A stretch of 16,387 nucleotides of DNA from an uncultured Collinsella sp. (GCA_900546825.1 UREE01000045.1:1-16387), one strand, 5' to 3'; counted from the first letter of the stretch, positions 1 through 7,557 are shown. The notes: generated by a model from the sequence alone, not told the origin. Program-made: numbers and translations.

Positions 1-71
1 GGGAAGCGTACTTTGGTACGCGACCGACGATTGAACGTCAGATTGCCGCTTAGGGACGTTTGCAGCATCGG
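1..71. other. Short gene-free edge downstream of niaR
   Basis: This edge lies beyond the niaR stop. It contains a 6-bp hairpin (GCGTAC at 6-11, loop TTTG, GTACGC at 16-21). On the minus strand the hairpin is not followed by a run of T, so it is a poor intrinsic terminator. The terminator of the nad operon may lie outside the window. Confidence 0.3.
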
Positions 72-617
72 CTACGATAGATCGTCCTCGTAGGGCATTA
101 AATCGGCAAGGTAGCCCTTCTCCTTGAGTATGGCCTCGATCTCGTCGAGGGTCTGCTCGTCCTCCGCCGCGATGCGATGGAAGTGGTAGCCGCTCGTCAC
201 CGTTAGTAGTGGAAAGCTCTTGCCGCTCTCGATATCGTGCAGGTAGCGCTCAACATCGCGACGATTGCGGATGTCCAGGTCGGCCGTGATCTTGCCGTAC
301 ACACGATGGTTGACGATCACGTTGAGCACGGCGCCACCCGCGTCGACGATACTCGTAAGCTCGTCGCCCGCCTGCTCCACGCCGTGGCGCACCTTAACAA
401 GACGCGTGGGCACGGCGGGGCTACTCGCGGCTTCCTGCAGCACGTAGCCGCGGTTGGTCGCCACGATATCGTGCCCATCGGCACGCAACAGGGCAATATC
501 CTGAACCACGACCTGACGGCTCACGCCAACCTCGCGGGCAAGTGCGCTGCCCGAAACGGGCTCCTTGGCTCCTTCGAGCACGCCCATGATGGCACGGCGA
601 CGCTCGCGGGCGTTCAT
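72..617 (-). CDS. niaR: NiaR-type niacin-responsive repressor (HTH_11 + 3H domain)
   Basis: This 181-aa protein is the likely transcriptional repressor of NAD synthesis and niacin uptake genes, using niacin as co-repressor. Residues about 6-60 form a winged helix-turn-helix (SALAREVGVSRQVVVQDI is the recognition region). Residues about 72-175 form a 3H domain. H78, E86, H145 and H147 (in RHGVEQAGDE and GYHFHRI) match the His/Glu/His/His metal site known from the Thermotoga TM1602 structure. Length is normal for the family. The start codon shares one base with the nadC stop (TAATG), so translation is probably coupled and the repressor is made with the operon it should control. The perfect palindrome in the nadA promoter is its expected target. 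The family call is firm; the target is inferred from context. Confidence 0.9.
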   Translation of the reverse strand: MNARERRRAIMGVLEGAKEPVSGSALAREVGVSRQVVVQDIALLRADGHDIVATNRGYVLQEAASSPAVPTRLVKVRHGVEQAGDELTSIVDAGGAVLNVIVNHRVYGKITADLDIRNRRDVERYLHDIESGKSFPLLTVTSGYHFHRIAAEDEQTLDEIEAILKEKGYLADLMPYEDDLS

Positions 618-1477
618 TATTTACCGTCCAGCAGACGCAGGTGCTTAAGCGAGAGGTCGAGGATCGGCGCAGAGTGCGTCAGGGCGCCCGAGCTAATATA
701 GTCGACACCCAGATCGGCCAGGGCGCGAATGTTGCTGGCGTCCACGTTGCCCGAGCACTCGGTCTTGGCGCGGCCGGCGATAAGCTCGATGGCGGCGGCC
801 ATGTCGTCGTGGGTCATGTTGTCGAACATGATGATGTCGGCGCCGGCTTCCACGGCCTCGCGCACCATGTCCAGGTTCTCGCACTCGATCTCGACCGTCG
901 TGGTAAACGATGCATGGGCGCGCGCCATCTCGATCGCACGCATCACGCCGCCGGCGGCGTCGATGTGGTTGTCCTTGAGCATGACGGCCGTCGACAGGTT
1001 GTAACGGTGGTTGCTGCCGCCGCCGATCTCGACCGCGGCCTTCTCGAAGACGCGCATGCCCGGCGTGGTCTTGCGCGTGTCGACGAGCACGGTCTTGGTG
1101 CCCTCGAGCACCGCAGCCATTCTGTGTGTATAGGTAGCGATACCGCTCATGCGCTGCAGGTAGTTGAGCGCCACGCGCTCGCCCGAAAGCAGCACGCGCG
1201 CATCGCCGCGCACCTGGCCCACGTGGTCGCCGGCGTGCACCTCGTCACCGTCGGCAACATCAAACAGCACCGAGCTCTGCGAATCCAGCAGCTCAAAGGT
1301 GCGAGCGAACACATCCAGGCCGGCGATGATGCCATCGGCCTTGGCGATAAGCTCCACCGTGGCGGGACGCGCCGTGGGGCACACGCTCGCCGTGCTCACG
1401 TCCTCAAAGGTAATGTCCTCGCGCAGAGCCTGCAGAATCAGATCATCGACGACGAGTTTCATGGTAATGGGATTCAT
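617..1477 (-). CDS. nadC: Nicotinate-nucleotide pyrophosphorylase (quinolinate phosphoribosyltransferase)
   Basis: This 286-aa cytoplasmic enzyme converts quinolinate and PRPP to nicotinate mononucleotide, CO2 and pyrophosphate, the third step of de novo NAD synthesis. Visible family motifs are ERVALNYLQRMSGIAT (from E100), DTRKTTPGMR (R135, K136), the GGGSNHRYNL and LKDNH segments, IECEN, and the barrel strands IIMFDNM and YISSGALTHS. The N-terminal domain (about 1-115) and the type II PRTase barrel (about 116-286) are complete. The ATG start has a strong GGAGGAG six bases upstream. A second in-frame ATG at codon 6 has no such site. Only three bases separate it from nadB, and it overlaps niaR by one base. 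Confidence 0.96.
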   Translation of the reverse strand: MNPITMKLVVDDLILQALREDITFEDVSTASVCPTARPATVELIAKADGIIAGLDVFARTFELLDSQSSVLFDVADGDEVHAGDHVGQVRGDARVLLSGERVALNYLQRMSGIATYTHRMAAVLEGTKTVLVDTRKTTPGMRVFEKAAVEIGGGSNHRYNLSTAVMLKDNHIDAAGGVMRAIEMARAHASFTTTVEIECENLDMVREAVEAGADIIMFDNMTHDDMAAAIELIAGRAKTECSGNVDASNIRALADLGVDYISSGALTHSAPILDLSLKHLRLLDGK

Positions 1478-1480
1478 GGT

Positions 1481-2857
1481 CTACTCCTCCACGGCCTGCG
1501 TGCCGGCGGCACGGGCCAAATCATCGATTGCCAGGGTGTCGGCGCTCAGGGCGCGATGACGGCCATCGAGCACGGGATCGCCCGCCTGCTCCACGGCCAG
1601 CGACTCGCCGGTACGCATGTACCACGCGGCGCGACGACCCCAGACCAGCGCCTCGAGCAGGCTGTTTGATGCAAGGCGGTTCTTGCCGTGAACGCCGTTG
1701 CAAGCCGTCTCGCCCGCGGCGTAGAGCTCGGGCATCGAGGTGCGGCCGTCCTTGTCGACCCACACGCCGCCCATAAAGTAGTGCTGTGTGGGCGTAACGG
1801 GGATGGGCTCGTCCAAGATATCGCGGCCGTCCTCCAGGCAGCGTGCGCGAATGTTGGCAAAGTGCCCGGTCACCACATCGCGCTCGACGGGGGCAAAGCT
1901 CAGCCACTCGTGCTCGGTGCCGTCCTGCTTCATCTGCTCGCGAATAGCGGCGGCGACCACATCGCGCGGCTGAAGCTCATCGGTAAAGCGCTCGCCGGCG
2001 GCGTTGAGCAAAATCGCGCCCTCGCCGCGGCAGCTCTCGCTGATCAGGAAGGTGCGACCCGGCTGCGGCGAGAACAGTCCCGTGGGGTGAATCTGCACGT
2101 AGTCCAGGTGCTCCATCTTAATGCCATGCTCCTGAGCGATGTAGCAGGCATCGCCTGTGAGCTGCGGGTAGTTGGTCGAATGGTCGTATACGCCGCCGAT
2201 ACCGCCCGTCGCCCACAGCGTGTGGCGGGCATGGATCTTAAACGGCTCGCCGGCATGCACGCCCTCGGCGGCATTTGCCAGCTCGTCGGCGGGACGAACC
2301 GAGTTGTCCTCGTCCACGGGAACGGCGATAACGCCGGTGCACACCGTGGCGCCGCCACCCTCGCCCGTCAGGATGTCGGTCATGGCCACGTACTCCAAAA
2401 TCTGCACGTTGTCCAGCTTGCGAACGGCCTGGAGCAGCTTGGTTGTGATCTCCTTGCCCGTAATATCGGCATGGAAGGCAATGCGCGGGCGGCTGTGCGC
2501 GCCCTCGCGGGTAAAGTCGAGGCCGCCATCGGCCTTGCGCTCAAAGTCCACGCCCATGGCCAGCAGGTCATTGATGACCGAGCGGCTCGAGCGGATCATG
2601 ATGTCGACGCTCTCGCGGCGGTTCTCGTAATGGCCGGCGTGCATGGTGTCCTCAAAGAAGGCATCGTAGTCCGAGCCCTCGGGCAGCACGCAGATGCCGC
2701 CCTGCGCGAGCATCGAATCGCACTCGTCGACCGCGCCCTTGGAGAGCATGATCACGCGCGTGCTCGTCGGCAGGTTGAGCGCCGCGTACAGGCCCGCTAC
2801 GCCGCAGCCGGCAATGACGACGTCGCACTCCATATCGGGGTATTGCTTGGTTTCCAC
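1481..2857 (-). CDS. nadB: L-aspartate oxidase, GTG start, short C-terminus
   Basis: This FAD enzyme oxidises L-aspartate to iminoaspartate, which NadA uses. I place the start at a GTG preceded by GGGAGAGG with six-base spacing. That gives VETKQYPDMECDVVIAGCG, and the FAD-binding GxGxxG follows at once. The open frame runs further upstream but would overlap nadA. Family motifs are DYVQIHPTGL, SESCRGEGAILLN, HYFMGGVWVD and GVHGKNRLASNSLLEALVWG. At 458 aa it is shorter than the roughly 540-aa E. coli enzyme. It ends soon after the capping and FAD domains and lacks most of the C-terminal helical domain. Short NadB forms are known in Gram-positive lineages, so this need not be a truncation. It follows nadA after 55 bases. 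Confidence 0.94.
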   Translation of the reverse strand: METKQYPDMECDVVIAGCGVAGLYAALNLPTSTRVIMLSKGAVDECDSMLAQGGICVLPEGSDYDAFFEDTMHAGHYENRRESVDIMIRSSRSVINDLLAMGVDFERKADGGLDFTREGAHSRPRIAFHADITGKEITTKLLQAVRKLDNVQILEYVAMTDILTGEGGGATVCTGVIAVPVDEDNSVRPADELANAAEGVHAGEPFKIHARHTLWATGGIGGVYDHSTNYPQLTGDACYIAQEHGIKMEHLDYVQIHPTGLFSPQPGRTFLISESCRGEGAILLNAAGERFTDELQPRDVVAAAIREQMKQDGTEHEWLSFAPVERDVVTGHFANIRARCLEDGRDILDEPIPVTPTQHYFMGGVWVDKDGRTSMPELYAAGETACNGVHGKNRLASNSLLEALVWGRRAAWYMRTGESLAVEQAGDPVLDGRHRALSADTLAIDDLARAAGTQAVEE

Positions 2858-2912
2858 AGGAATCCTCTCCCTTGAATGTGACATAAGAAACCGTCCCTCA
2901 TGCCACATTGTT

Positions 2913-3938
2913 CTAGCGCGCTGCGTACTCGAGCATGCGGTCGAGCGTAAGTTTGGCCTGGTCGGCAGCCTCGTCCGACACGCCGATCTGCACCTCGCCC
3001 TCACCCGTCTCCAGGCAGCGCACGAGCTTTTCGAGCGTGATGAGATCCATGTTGACGCAGGTGGGCTGCACCGCGGGGAAGTAGAACTTCTTGCCGGTGC
3101 CCTGGCAGCGGCGCTCGAGCTCGTAGAGCACGCCGCGAACCGTCACGATGATGAACTCGCTCGCGTCGGACTCCTCGGCATACTTGATGATGCCGGCGGT
3201 GGAGCCGATGTAGTCGGCCTCGGCCAGGACGTCGGCCTTGCACTCGGGGTGCGCCAGCACGAGCGCGTCGGGGTGGGCCTCCTGCGCGTCAACGATCTGC
3301 TCGACGGTAATGATGTGATGACGCGGGCAGTAGCCGTTGTTGAGGATGACGTGCCTTTGGGGCACCTGCTCGGCCACAAAGCGGCCCAGGTTCTGGTCGG
3401 GAATGAACAAGATGTGCTGCTGTGGCAGCTCGGAGACGATCTTGACGGCGTTAGAGCTGGTAACGCACACGTCACTCCAGCTCTTGATCTCGACCGTCGA
3501 GTTGACGTAGCACACCACGGCCAGGTCGTCGCCATACTCGGCGCGCGCCGCGTCGACCGTCTCGCGCTTGACCATGTGCGCCATGGGACAGTCCGCGCCC
3601 GGCTCGGGCAGCAGCACGGTCTTGGTGGGATTGAGCAGCTTGGCGCTCTCGCCCATAAACTCCACGCCGCACAGCACGATAGTCTGCTGCGGTAGGCTTT
3701 TGGCGAGCTTTGCCAGGTAGAAGCTGTCGCCGACGTAATCGGCCACAGCCTGAACCTCGGGCGCCACATAGTAGTGCGCCAGGATCACCGCGTCGCGTTG
3801 GGTTTTAAGTTGTTGAATGGCCTCGACGAGCTCTGCGGGCACCAGTGCCGCGCGCTCCGTTGCCGTCGTTGCCGATGCTAGGCCGGCCGCGATATCGCGT
3901 GCAAGCTCCGACGCATCCATGTTCGCGCTCTGTGCCAT
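2913..3938 (-). CDS. nadA: Quinolinate synthase A
   Basis: This 341-aa [4Fe-4S] enzyme condenses iminoaspartate with dihydroxyacetone phosphate to quinolinate. Three cysteines, C90 (VLCGVEFMGE), C204 (GYCPRHH) and C294 (QPTCVNMD), have the spacing of the Bacillus-type cluster ligands. Other conserved pieces are AHYYVAPEVQAVADYVGDS, LLNPTKTVLLPEPGADCPMA, HPECKADVL and GSTAGII. The ATG is preferred over the TTG just before it, because AGAGGGG sits five bases upstream of the ATG but only two from the TTG. It is the first gene of the nad operon, with a leader of about 29 bases after the predicted transcription start. An oxygen-sensitive cluster fits an anaerobic host. Confidence 0.96.
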   Translation of the reverse strand: MAQSANMDASELARDIAAGLASATTATERAALVPAELVEAIQQLKTQRDAVILAHYYVAPEVQAVADYVGDSFYLAKLAKSLPQQTIVLCGVEFMGESAKLLNPTKTVLLPEPGADCPMAHMVKRETVDAARAEYGDDLAVVCYVNSTVEIKSWSDVCVTSSNAVKIVSELPQQHILFIPDQNLGRFVAEQVPQRHVILNNGYCPRHHIITVEQIVDAQEAHPDALVLAHPECKADVLAEADYIGSTAGIIKYAEESDASEFIIVTVRGVLYELERRCQGTGKKFYFPAVQPTCVNMDLITLEKLVRCLETGEGEVQIGVSDEAADQAKLTLDRMLEYAAR

Positions 3939-3973
3939 CAAGGCCCCTCTCTTTTGGCGAATCTTGGGGCTTT

Positions 3974-4002
3974 AGTATGACACCTAGGTTTACAGCTGAC
4001 AA
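3974..4002 (-). promoter_or_regulatory. Predicted sigma-70-type promoter of the nad operon
   Basis: Reading the minus strand, TTGTCA (4002-3997) and CATACT (3979-3974) are separated by exactly 17 bases. This places the transcription start near 3967, about 29 bases before the nadA ATG. The -35 box lies mostly in the centre of the inverted repeat, and one arm of the repeat fills the spacer. Confidence 0.6.
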
Positions 4003-4023
4003 GACAGCTGTAAACCTAGGTGT
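3980..4023. promoter_or_regulatory. Perfect 19-bp inverted repeat, candidate NiaR operator
   Basis: Arms at 3980-3998 and 4005-4023 (ACACCTAGGTTTACAGCTG and its exact complement) flank a six-base spacer, ACAAGA. Each arm holds two smaller palindromes, ACCTAGGT and CAGCTG. The site covers the -35 box and spacer of the nadA promoter, as expected for a repressor operator. niaR is the only regulator gene in this operon, so NiaR is the likely ligand. The symmetry is direct observation; the protein is inferred. Confidence 0.7.
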
Positions 4024-4229
4024 AAAGTTGAAATAAAGATTCAATCATGTGGCAGGTCCATTTTCGAACTGACAAGCTGAGGATAGCCGAGCTCTCGATA
4101 GCGCAGAAGGCATCTTTCGCCACCGCAATACCGCTCGGCGCGAGTTGCACGACGTGGGGCGCAAATGGGACGCGTCTCCGTAAGCGGCGCGTGCCCGATG
4201 TGGCAAAATCGAACTACTAAGGGGGCCGA
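4024..4229. other. Intergenic region before the two-component genes
   Basis: This is the rest of the divergent nadA/response-regulator region. It contains a small palindrome (TTGAA at 4028-4032, TTCAA at 4040-4044). I see no convincing -35/-10 pair for the plus-strand genes, no ORF and no RNA gene. The ribosome site AAGGGGG (4219-4225) lies four bases before the next start codon. Confidence 0.4.
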
Positions 4230-4952
4230 ATGCTCAAGATTATTGCCTGCGACGACGACGTCGCTTTTCTAGATAGACTGCACCGGATGATCGACCGTTG
4301 GTCGACCGAAACGGGCACGGCGGTCGATGTTGCGCTCGTCACGCGCGGCGAGGACCTGCTGACCCGCCATGCCGCGTCGCGCGCCGACATTATCCTGCTC
4401 GACATGATCATGCCGCTCGTCAACGGCATGGACACCGCGCGCGAATTGCGCCAGGCCGATACCGCCGTGCGCTTGGTGTTTCTCACCTCATCGCCCGAGT
4501 TTGCACTGGAGTCCTACGAGGTCCGCGCCTTCGACTATCTGCTCAAGCCCGTGACTTACGAACGCCTGGCGCGATTACTCGACGAGCTTTCGAGCATGCG
4601 CCCGGCGGCAACCGACGAGCTCGTGATCAAAACGTCCTTTGGCTACCACGCCCTGCGCCTGTCCGACATCGAATATGCCGAGGCGCGCAACAAGCACGTG
4701 GTCTTCCACCTGCGCGACGGACGCGATATCGAGGCACTCGAATCGTTCCGCAGCGTCGAGGACCGTTTGACGCAAAATGCCACCTTCTTTAAATGCCACC
4801 GTAGCTACCAGGTCAACTTGCGCAACATCGACCACTTCGATCGCACGGACATCGTCATGCGCTCCGGCGCATGCATTCCGCTGTCGCGCAGCAGCAAGCA
4901 GGGGTTCCAAGACGCCTACTTTGCGGTGCGCTTCGAAGGCGGGCGGCGCTGA
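4230..4952 (+). CDS. LytTR-family (AgrA/LytR-type) response regulator
   Basis: This 240-aa cytoplasmic transcription regulator has a receiver domain at about 1-120. The acidic pocket is D8-D10, the phospho-acceptor is D58 (LLDMIMPLVNG), and the switch residues are T86 and K106 (YLLKPV). Residues about 130-235 form a LytTR DNA-binding domain, with typical FKCHRSYQVNLRNID and ISR-like PLSRSSKQGF segments. The start has AAGGGGG just upstream. Its stop overlaps the next gene's start by one base (TGATG), so the kinase downstream is its partner. Targets are unknown: no peptide-pheromone, bacteriocin or exporter gene is adjacent, and I found no clear LytTR direct-repeat site in the leader. Confidence 0.9.
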   Translation: MLKIIACDDDVAFLDRLHRMIDRWSTETGTAVDVALVTRGEDLLTRHAASRADIILLDMIMPLVNGMDTARELRQADTAVRLVFLTSSPEFALESYEVRAFDYLLKPVTYERLARLLDELSSMRPAATDELVIKTSFGYHALRLSDIEYAEARNKHVVFHLRDGRDIEALESFRSVEDRLTQNATFFKCHRSYQVNLRNIDHFDRTDIVMRSGACIPLSRSSKQGFQDAYFAVRFEGGRR

Positions 4953-6229
4953 TGGTCTCCCCGGTCGAAATGGTCCTTTGGGCAATTCACCACGCCACGA
5001 CGCTGCTCTTTGGCGTCTTTGCCTCGGCGGCGTTGTGCGGTATCGAGCTCAATCGACGCCATGCGCTCGAGCTGGTGGTCGTTACCATTCTGACCGGCAC
5101 CGCCTTCTCAATCGCCAACGTCGTTGGCGGCGAACTATTTGCACGACAGGTTTATCCACTTGTCGTGCACTTGCCGCTTATCGTCTACCTGTGTGCGCGC
5201 TACCGCCTGAGTCCGCTGCTTGCCGCGCTCGGCATTACGAGTGCTTATCTGAGCTGCCAGTTCAGCAATTGGATGGGCATCGCTGCATTTGCCGCAACCG
5301 ATTCGCAGATCGCGTACTATCTGGCACGCATCGCAACCACACTCGCCGTCTTTGCCGTCCTGTTGCATTGGGCCGGCGACATCGGTCCGCGCTTGGCGAT
5401 TAAAAGCGCCACCGAGCTGGGCATCCTTTTAATCCTGCCGCTCGTCTATTACGTCTTTGACTATGCCACCAACGTCTACACCACGCTGTTCCACTCGGGC
5501 TCGGTGGTGACGGTTGAGTTTTTAGCCTTTGCGCTCTGTGCCTTCTATCTTATGTTTCTTGCTGTTTACCTGCGCGAATACGAAGAAAAGGAAACCGCCG
5601 AGCGAGAGCGCTGGATGCTCGAAACCCGCGACAGCGCCGCCATCAAAGAGCTCGAGGCCTGGCGTCAATCTGGGCGCGAGCTGTCGATTCTTCGCCACGA
5701 TATGCGCCACTTCCTACGCGGCCTGGCCACTTTAATTGAGGAGGGCCACACCGACGAGGCGCTCAAACGCATCGATGAGCTCTGCCAAGTCGGCGACCGA
5801 ACCGCCGTACGCCGCTTCTGCGCCAACGAGACCGTAAACATTGCGCTTTCGTCATTTAACTCGGATATCAATAGAAACGGCATTACCGCCAACTTGCGCG
5901 CCTCCGTACCCGAAACCATCCACGTAGGTGACGCTGACCTGTTTAGCGTGCTCTCAAATGCCTTGGAAAACGCTATCACCGCCGCAAGCGCCGCACCCCA
6001 AGGAAAGCGATTCATCGACTTTGACCTGCGATTGGAGGACGGCCAGCTGTTGCTGTTAGTTTCCAACACGTTTGACCGCGCGCCGCGCATGGTCGACGGC
6101 ATGCCCGTGACCCAGCATGCGGGCCACGGCTTTGGCACCAAGAGCATCAAACTTGCCGTCGAGCGCATGAACGGCAACTGCCAGTTCCGCATTAACGGCG
6201 ATCGGTTTGAGCTGCGCGCTGTGATGTAG
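4952..6229 (+). CDS. Membrane sensor histidine kinase, GHKL (AgrC/NatK-like) type
   Basis: This 425-aa partner of the LytTR regulator has about six hydrophobic segments within residues 1-205 (for example VVHLPLIVYLCARY and FLAFALCAFYLMFLAVYL). A charged linker follows (REYEEKETAERERW), then a dimerisation/phospho-acceptor region with H249 in ILRHDMRHFLRGL. The C-terminal GHKL ATPase has its N box at N336-N340 (SNALENAITAA) and a G box GHGFGTKSIKLAVERMNG. The ATG at the TGATG overlap is chosen; the frame stays open upstream, but only inside the regulator gene. The ligand cannot be read from the sequence. The helical N-terminal sensor resembles peptide-sensing kinases only in layout. Confidence 0.9.
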   Translation: MVSPVEMVLWAIHHATTLLFGVFASAALCGIELNRRHALELVVVTILTGTAFSIANVVGGELFARQVYPLVVHLPLIVYLCARYRLSPLLAALGITSAYLSCQFSNWMGIAAFAATDSQIAYYLARIATTLAVFAVLLHWAGDIGPRLAIKSATELGILLILPLVYYVFDYATNVYTTLFHSGSVVTVEFLAFALCAFYLMFLAVYLREYEEKETAERERWMLETRDSAAIKELEAWRQSGRELSILRHDMRHFLRGLATLIEEGHTDEALKRIDELCQVGDRTAVRRFCANETVNIALSSFNSDINRNGITANLRASVPETIHVGDADLFSVLSNALENAITAASAAPQGKRFIDFDLRLEDGQLLLLVSNTFDRAPRMVDGMPVTQHAGHGFGTKSIKLAVERMNGNCQFRINGDRFELRAVM

Positions 6230-6293
6230 AAGCGCGGCGCCGATCTCGCGGCGTGTCTTGCCCGCCAGGCAATCGCTCGCCGGCGCCAATCCG

Positions 6294-6869
6294 CTACAGC
6301 GGAGCGGCCGCCGGGGTCAGCTGCTTGATGTAGGCCCACATGCGCTGCTTGGCCGCCTTGTCGGTCAGCGCCGCCTCAAAGCCATCGAGCGCGAGCACGC
6401 GACGGCCCTGCACATGGGCGACCAGACCGGGCTTGAGCATGGCGGTGTCGAAGTCATCAATCGCCACGAGCATATCGGCGTAGGTTTCGCGCATGACATC
6501 GGCCGCGCTGTTATCGAGCAGCAGCACCGCCTCGGGATCCAGAGCCTCAAGCGCCTCGCGGAACAGGTCGCACGGCAGGGCGTGGTCCACCGTCACAGCT
6601 CCGTCGCCCGCGCCGGCAACACTCGCCAGCACACAAAAATCTTCGGGCGCGTAACCGATTGCCCCGAGCGCCTTGCGCAATGCGGCACCATCCGCGCCGG
6701 CGGCAAGTTCGCCGCCCGAGCGCTCGGCATCATCCAAATCACCTTTGACCAGCACGATCGGCGAGCACGCGTTGCCCGCGATACGCACGCCACGGGCCGC
6801 AAGCGATGCAAGCTCCTGCTCGGCCGCTTGGGCGATGGCTTCTTTTTTCTGGCTTTGTGACGTGGGCAT
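6294..6869 (-). CDS. Uncharacterised protein resembling a uracil-DNA-glycosylase fold without catalytic motifs
   Basis: This 191-aa soluble protein has no named match that I recognise. Its segment order resembles family-4-type uracil-DNA glycosylases. PIVLVKGDLDDAE sits where the GEAPG loop is expected, and GADGAALRKALGAIGY where the GxAGxLLdxxLxxxG helix is. LDPEAVLLLDNSAADVM matches the usual RPKVIVALGxTAA strand and helix, and ALDGFEAALTDKAAKQRMWA falls where HPSYLLRNPxxKRxxWxD should be. The catalytic acid/Asn loop, the HP motif and the iron-sulfur cysteines are all absent, so activity is unlikely. The ATG has GGAGAG just upstream. An earlier ATG at 6899 overlaps the -10 box and cannot be the start. 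It is divergent from trxA and convergent with the kinase. The fold assignment is inference. Confidence 0.6.
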   Translation of the reverse strand: MPTSQSQKKEAIAQAAEQELASLAARGVRIAGNACSPIVLVKGDLDDAERSGGELAAGADGAALRKALGAIGYAPEDFCVLASVAGAGDGAVTVDHALPCDLFREALEALDPEAVLLLDNSAADVMRETYADMLVAIDDFDTAMLKPGLVAHVQGRRVLALDGFEAALTDKAAKQRMWAYIKQLTPAAAPL

Positions 6870-6897
6870 GCGCTCTCCAATCGTTTGCGTGCCCACC

Positions 6898-6903
6898 ATT
6901 ATA
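6898..6903 (-). promoter_or_regulatory. Consensus -10 box (TATAAT) for the glycosylase-like gene
   Basis: The minus strand carries a perfect TATAAT whose expected start point (near 6890) gives a leader of about 20 bases to the ATG at 6869. No good -35 box lies at 16-18 bases. The box settles the start codon, because the upstream ATG at 6899 would fall inside the promoter. Confidence 0.5.
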
Positions 6904-7005
6904 TAAAAGAGCCGCCCGTGAGTGGTTGCTTTGCGGGCCGTTGGGTATAAGCACGGTCGTACTGAGTTTTACGCGGCCGAGCCGCGTCGCATTATGGAGG
7001 TCACC

Positions 7006-7326
7006 ATGGCTGACATTAAGCAGATTACCCCCGAGAATTTCGATTCCGTCGTTAGCGACAACCTTCCCGTACTGGTTGATTTTTGGGCGCCCTGGTGCGG
7101 GCCCTGCCGATCGCTCTCGCCCATCGTGGACGAGGTAGCCGACGAGCTGGCCGGCAAGCTTGCCGTTGCCAAGTGCAATGTCGATGACAATCAGGACCTG
7201 GCCATGAAGTTTGGCGTCATGAGCATCCCCACGCTGATTGTCTTTAAGAACGGTGAGGAGGTCGACCGCTCGGTCGGCGCGCTGCCCAAGGCAAGGCTGC
7301 AGGCATTGCTGGAAAAGCACCTGTAA
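7006..7326 (+). CDS. trxA: Thioredoxin
   Basis: This 106-aa cytoplasmic dithiol oxidoreductase reduces protein disulfides and is normally recharged by thioredoxin reductase. The active site is WCGPC with C31 and C34. D25 is the buried acid (LVDFWAPWCGPC), P75 the cis-proline (SIPT), and the C-terminal helix ends in LLEKHL. Length is exactly that of classical thioredoxin. The chosen ATG has TGGAGG five bases upstream; in-frame codons further up lack a site and would add a non-family N-terminus. A GTATAA box (6945-6950) is a possible -10 but has no clear -35. The gene stands alone, with no reductase beside it. Confidence 0.95.
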   Translation: MADIKQITPENFDSVVSDNLPVLVDFWAPWCGPCRSLSPIVDEVADELAGKLAVAKCNVDDNQDLAMKFGVMSIPTLIVFKNGEEVDRSVGALPKARLQALLEKHL

Positions 7327-7447
7327 TACGCTGGTTACATTTTGGCGTCCTGCCGCCGTCCATGAGCGCTTTTGCACCGCTCGCCGGACTTCTGGGTGCA
7401 CCGCGTGCGACCACGGATAGTATGGTAAATACAAACAGCCCCCAGTG
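7327..7447. other. Intergenic segment between trxA and a distant terminator
   Basis: Between the trxA stop and the next strong hairpin lie about 120 bases without a convincing ORF. They include a small palindrome, GTATGGTAAATAC (7420-7432), close to AT-rich sequence that could hold a weak -10 box (TAGTAT, 7419-7424). The segment could be a long trxA 3' end or the start of a short independent transcript. Confidence 0.3.
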
Positions 7448-7487
7448 AACGGGTGCGGGTCACGCAGACTCGCACCCGTTTTCTTAT
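7448..7487 (+). terminator. Strong intrinsic terminator
   Basis: AACGGGTGCG (7448-7457) pairs perfectly with 7471-7480. The stem continues inward through GGTC/GACT (one G-U pair) to a five-base loop, ACGCA, making 14 bp in total. It is followed by TTCTT, with TT already at the stem end. It points in the plus direction and separates trxA from the nickel/hyp block. Confidence 0.75.
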
Positions 7488-7512
7488 GCGGTAGCGCCCC
7501 GCGCGGGCGTAG

Positions 7513-7518
7513 TAGAAT
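7513..7518 (+). promoter_or_regulatory. Possible -10 box ahead of the 82-aa gene and nikR
   Basis: TAGAAT lies just after the terminator and about 40 bases before the start codon of the small gene. The -35 region at 17 bases (GGTAGC) is poor, so an activator or weak basal expression would be needed. The only support is its position after a terminator and before a well-marked ribosome site. Confidence 0.3.
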
Positions 7519-7557
7519 CTGAACCACTGGATTGCCCCGAGCATAAGGAGATTTCCC

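Noticed and set aside
641..2875. Long plus-strand open frames opposite nadC and nadB (342 and 395 aa)
   Set aside because: They are antisense to clear enzymes, have low-complexity His/Ala/Arg/Gly composition typical of GC-rich shadow frames, and lack ribosome sites.
3975..3980. GTATGA, an E. coli-type NikR half-site
   Set aside because: No TCATAC partner lies at the required spacing, and the bases form part of the nad promoter.
6236..6287. GGCGCC pair as a terminator between the kinase and the glycosylase-like gene
   Set aside because: The six-base words are self-complementary, 40 bases apart, with no T run. Chance is likely in GC-rich DNA.
6870..6899. Ten-residue longer N-terminus for the glycosylase-like protein (ATG at 6899)
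   Set aside because: That ATG overlaps the perfect TATAAT -10 box and has no ribosome site, whereas the ATG at 6869 does.
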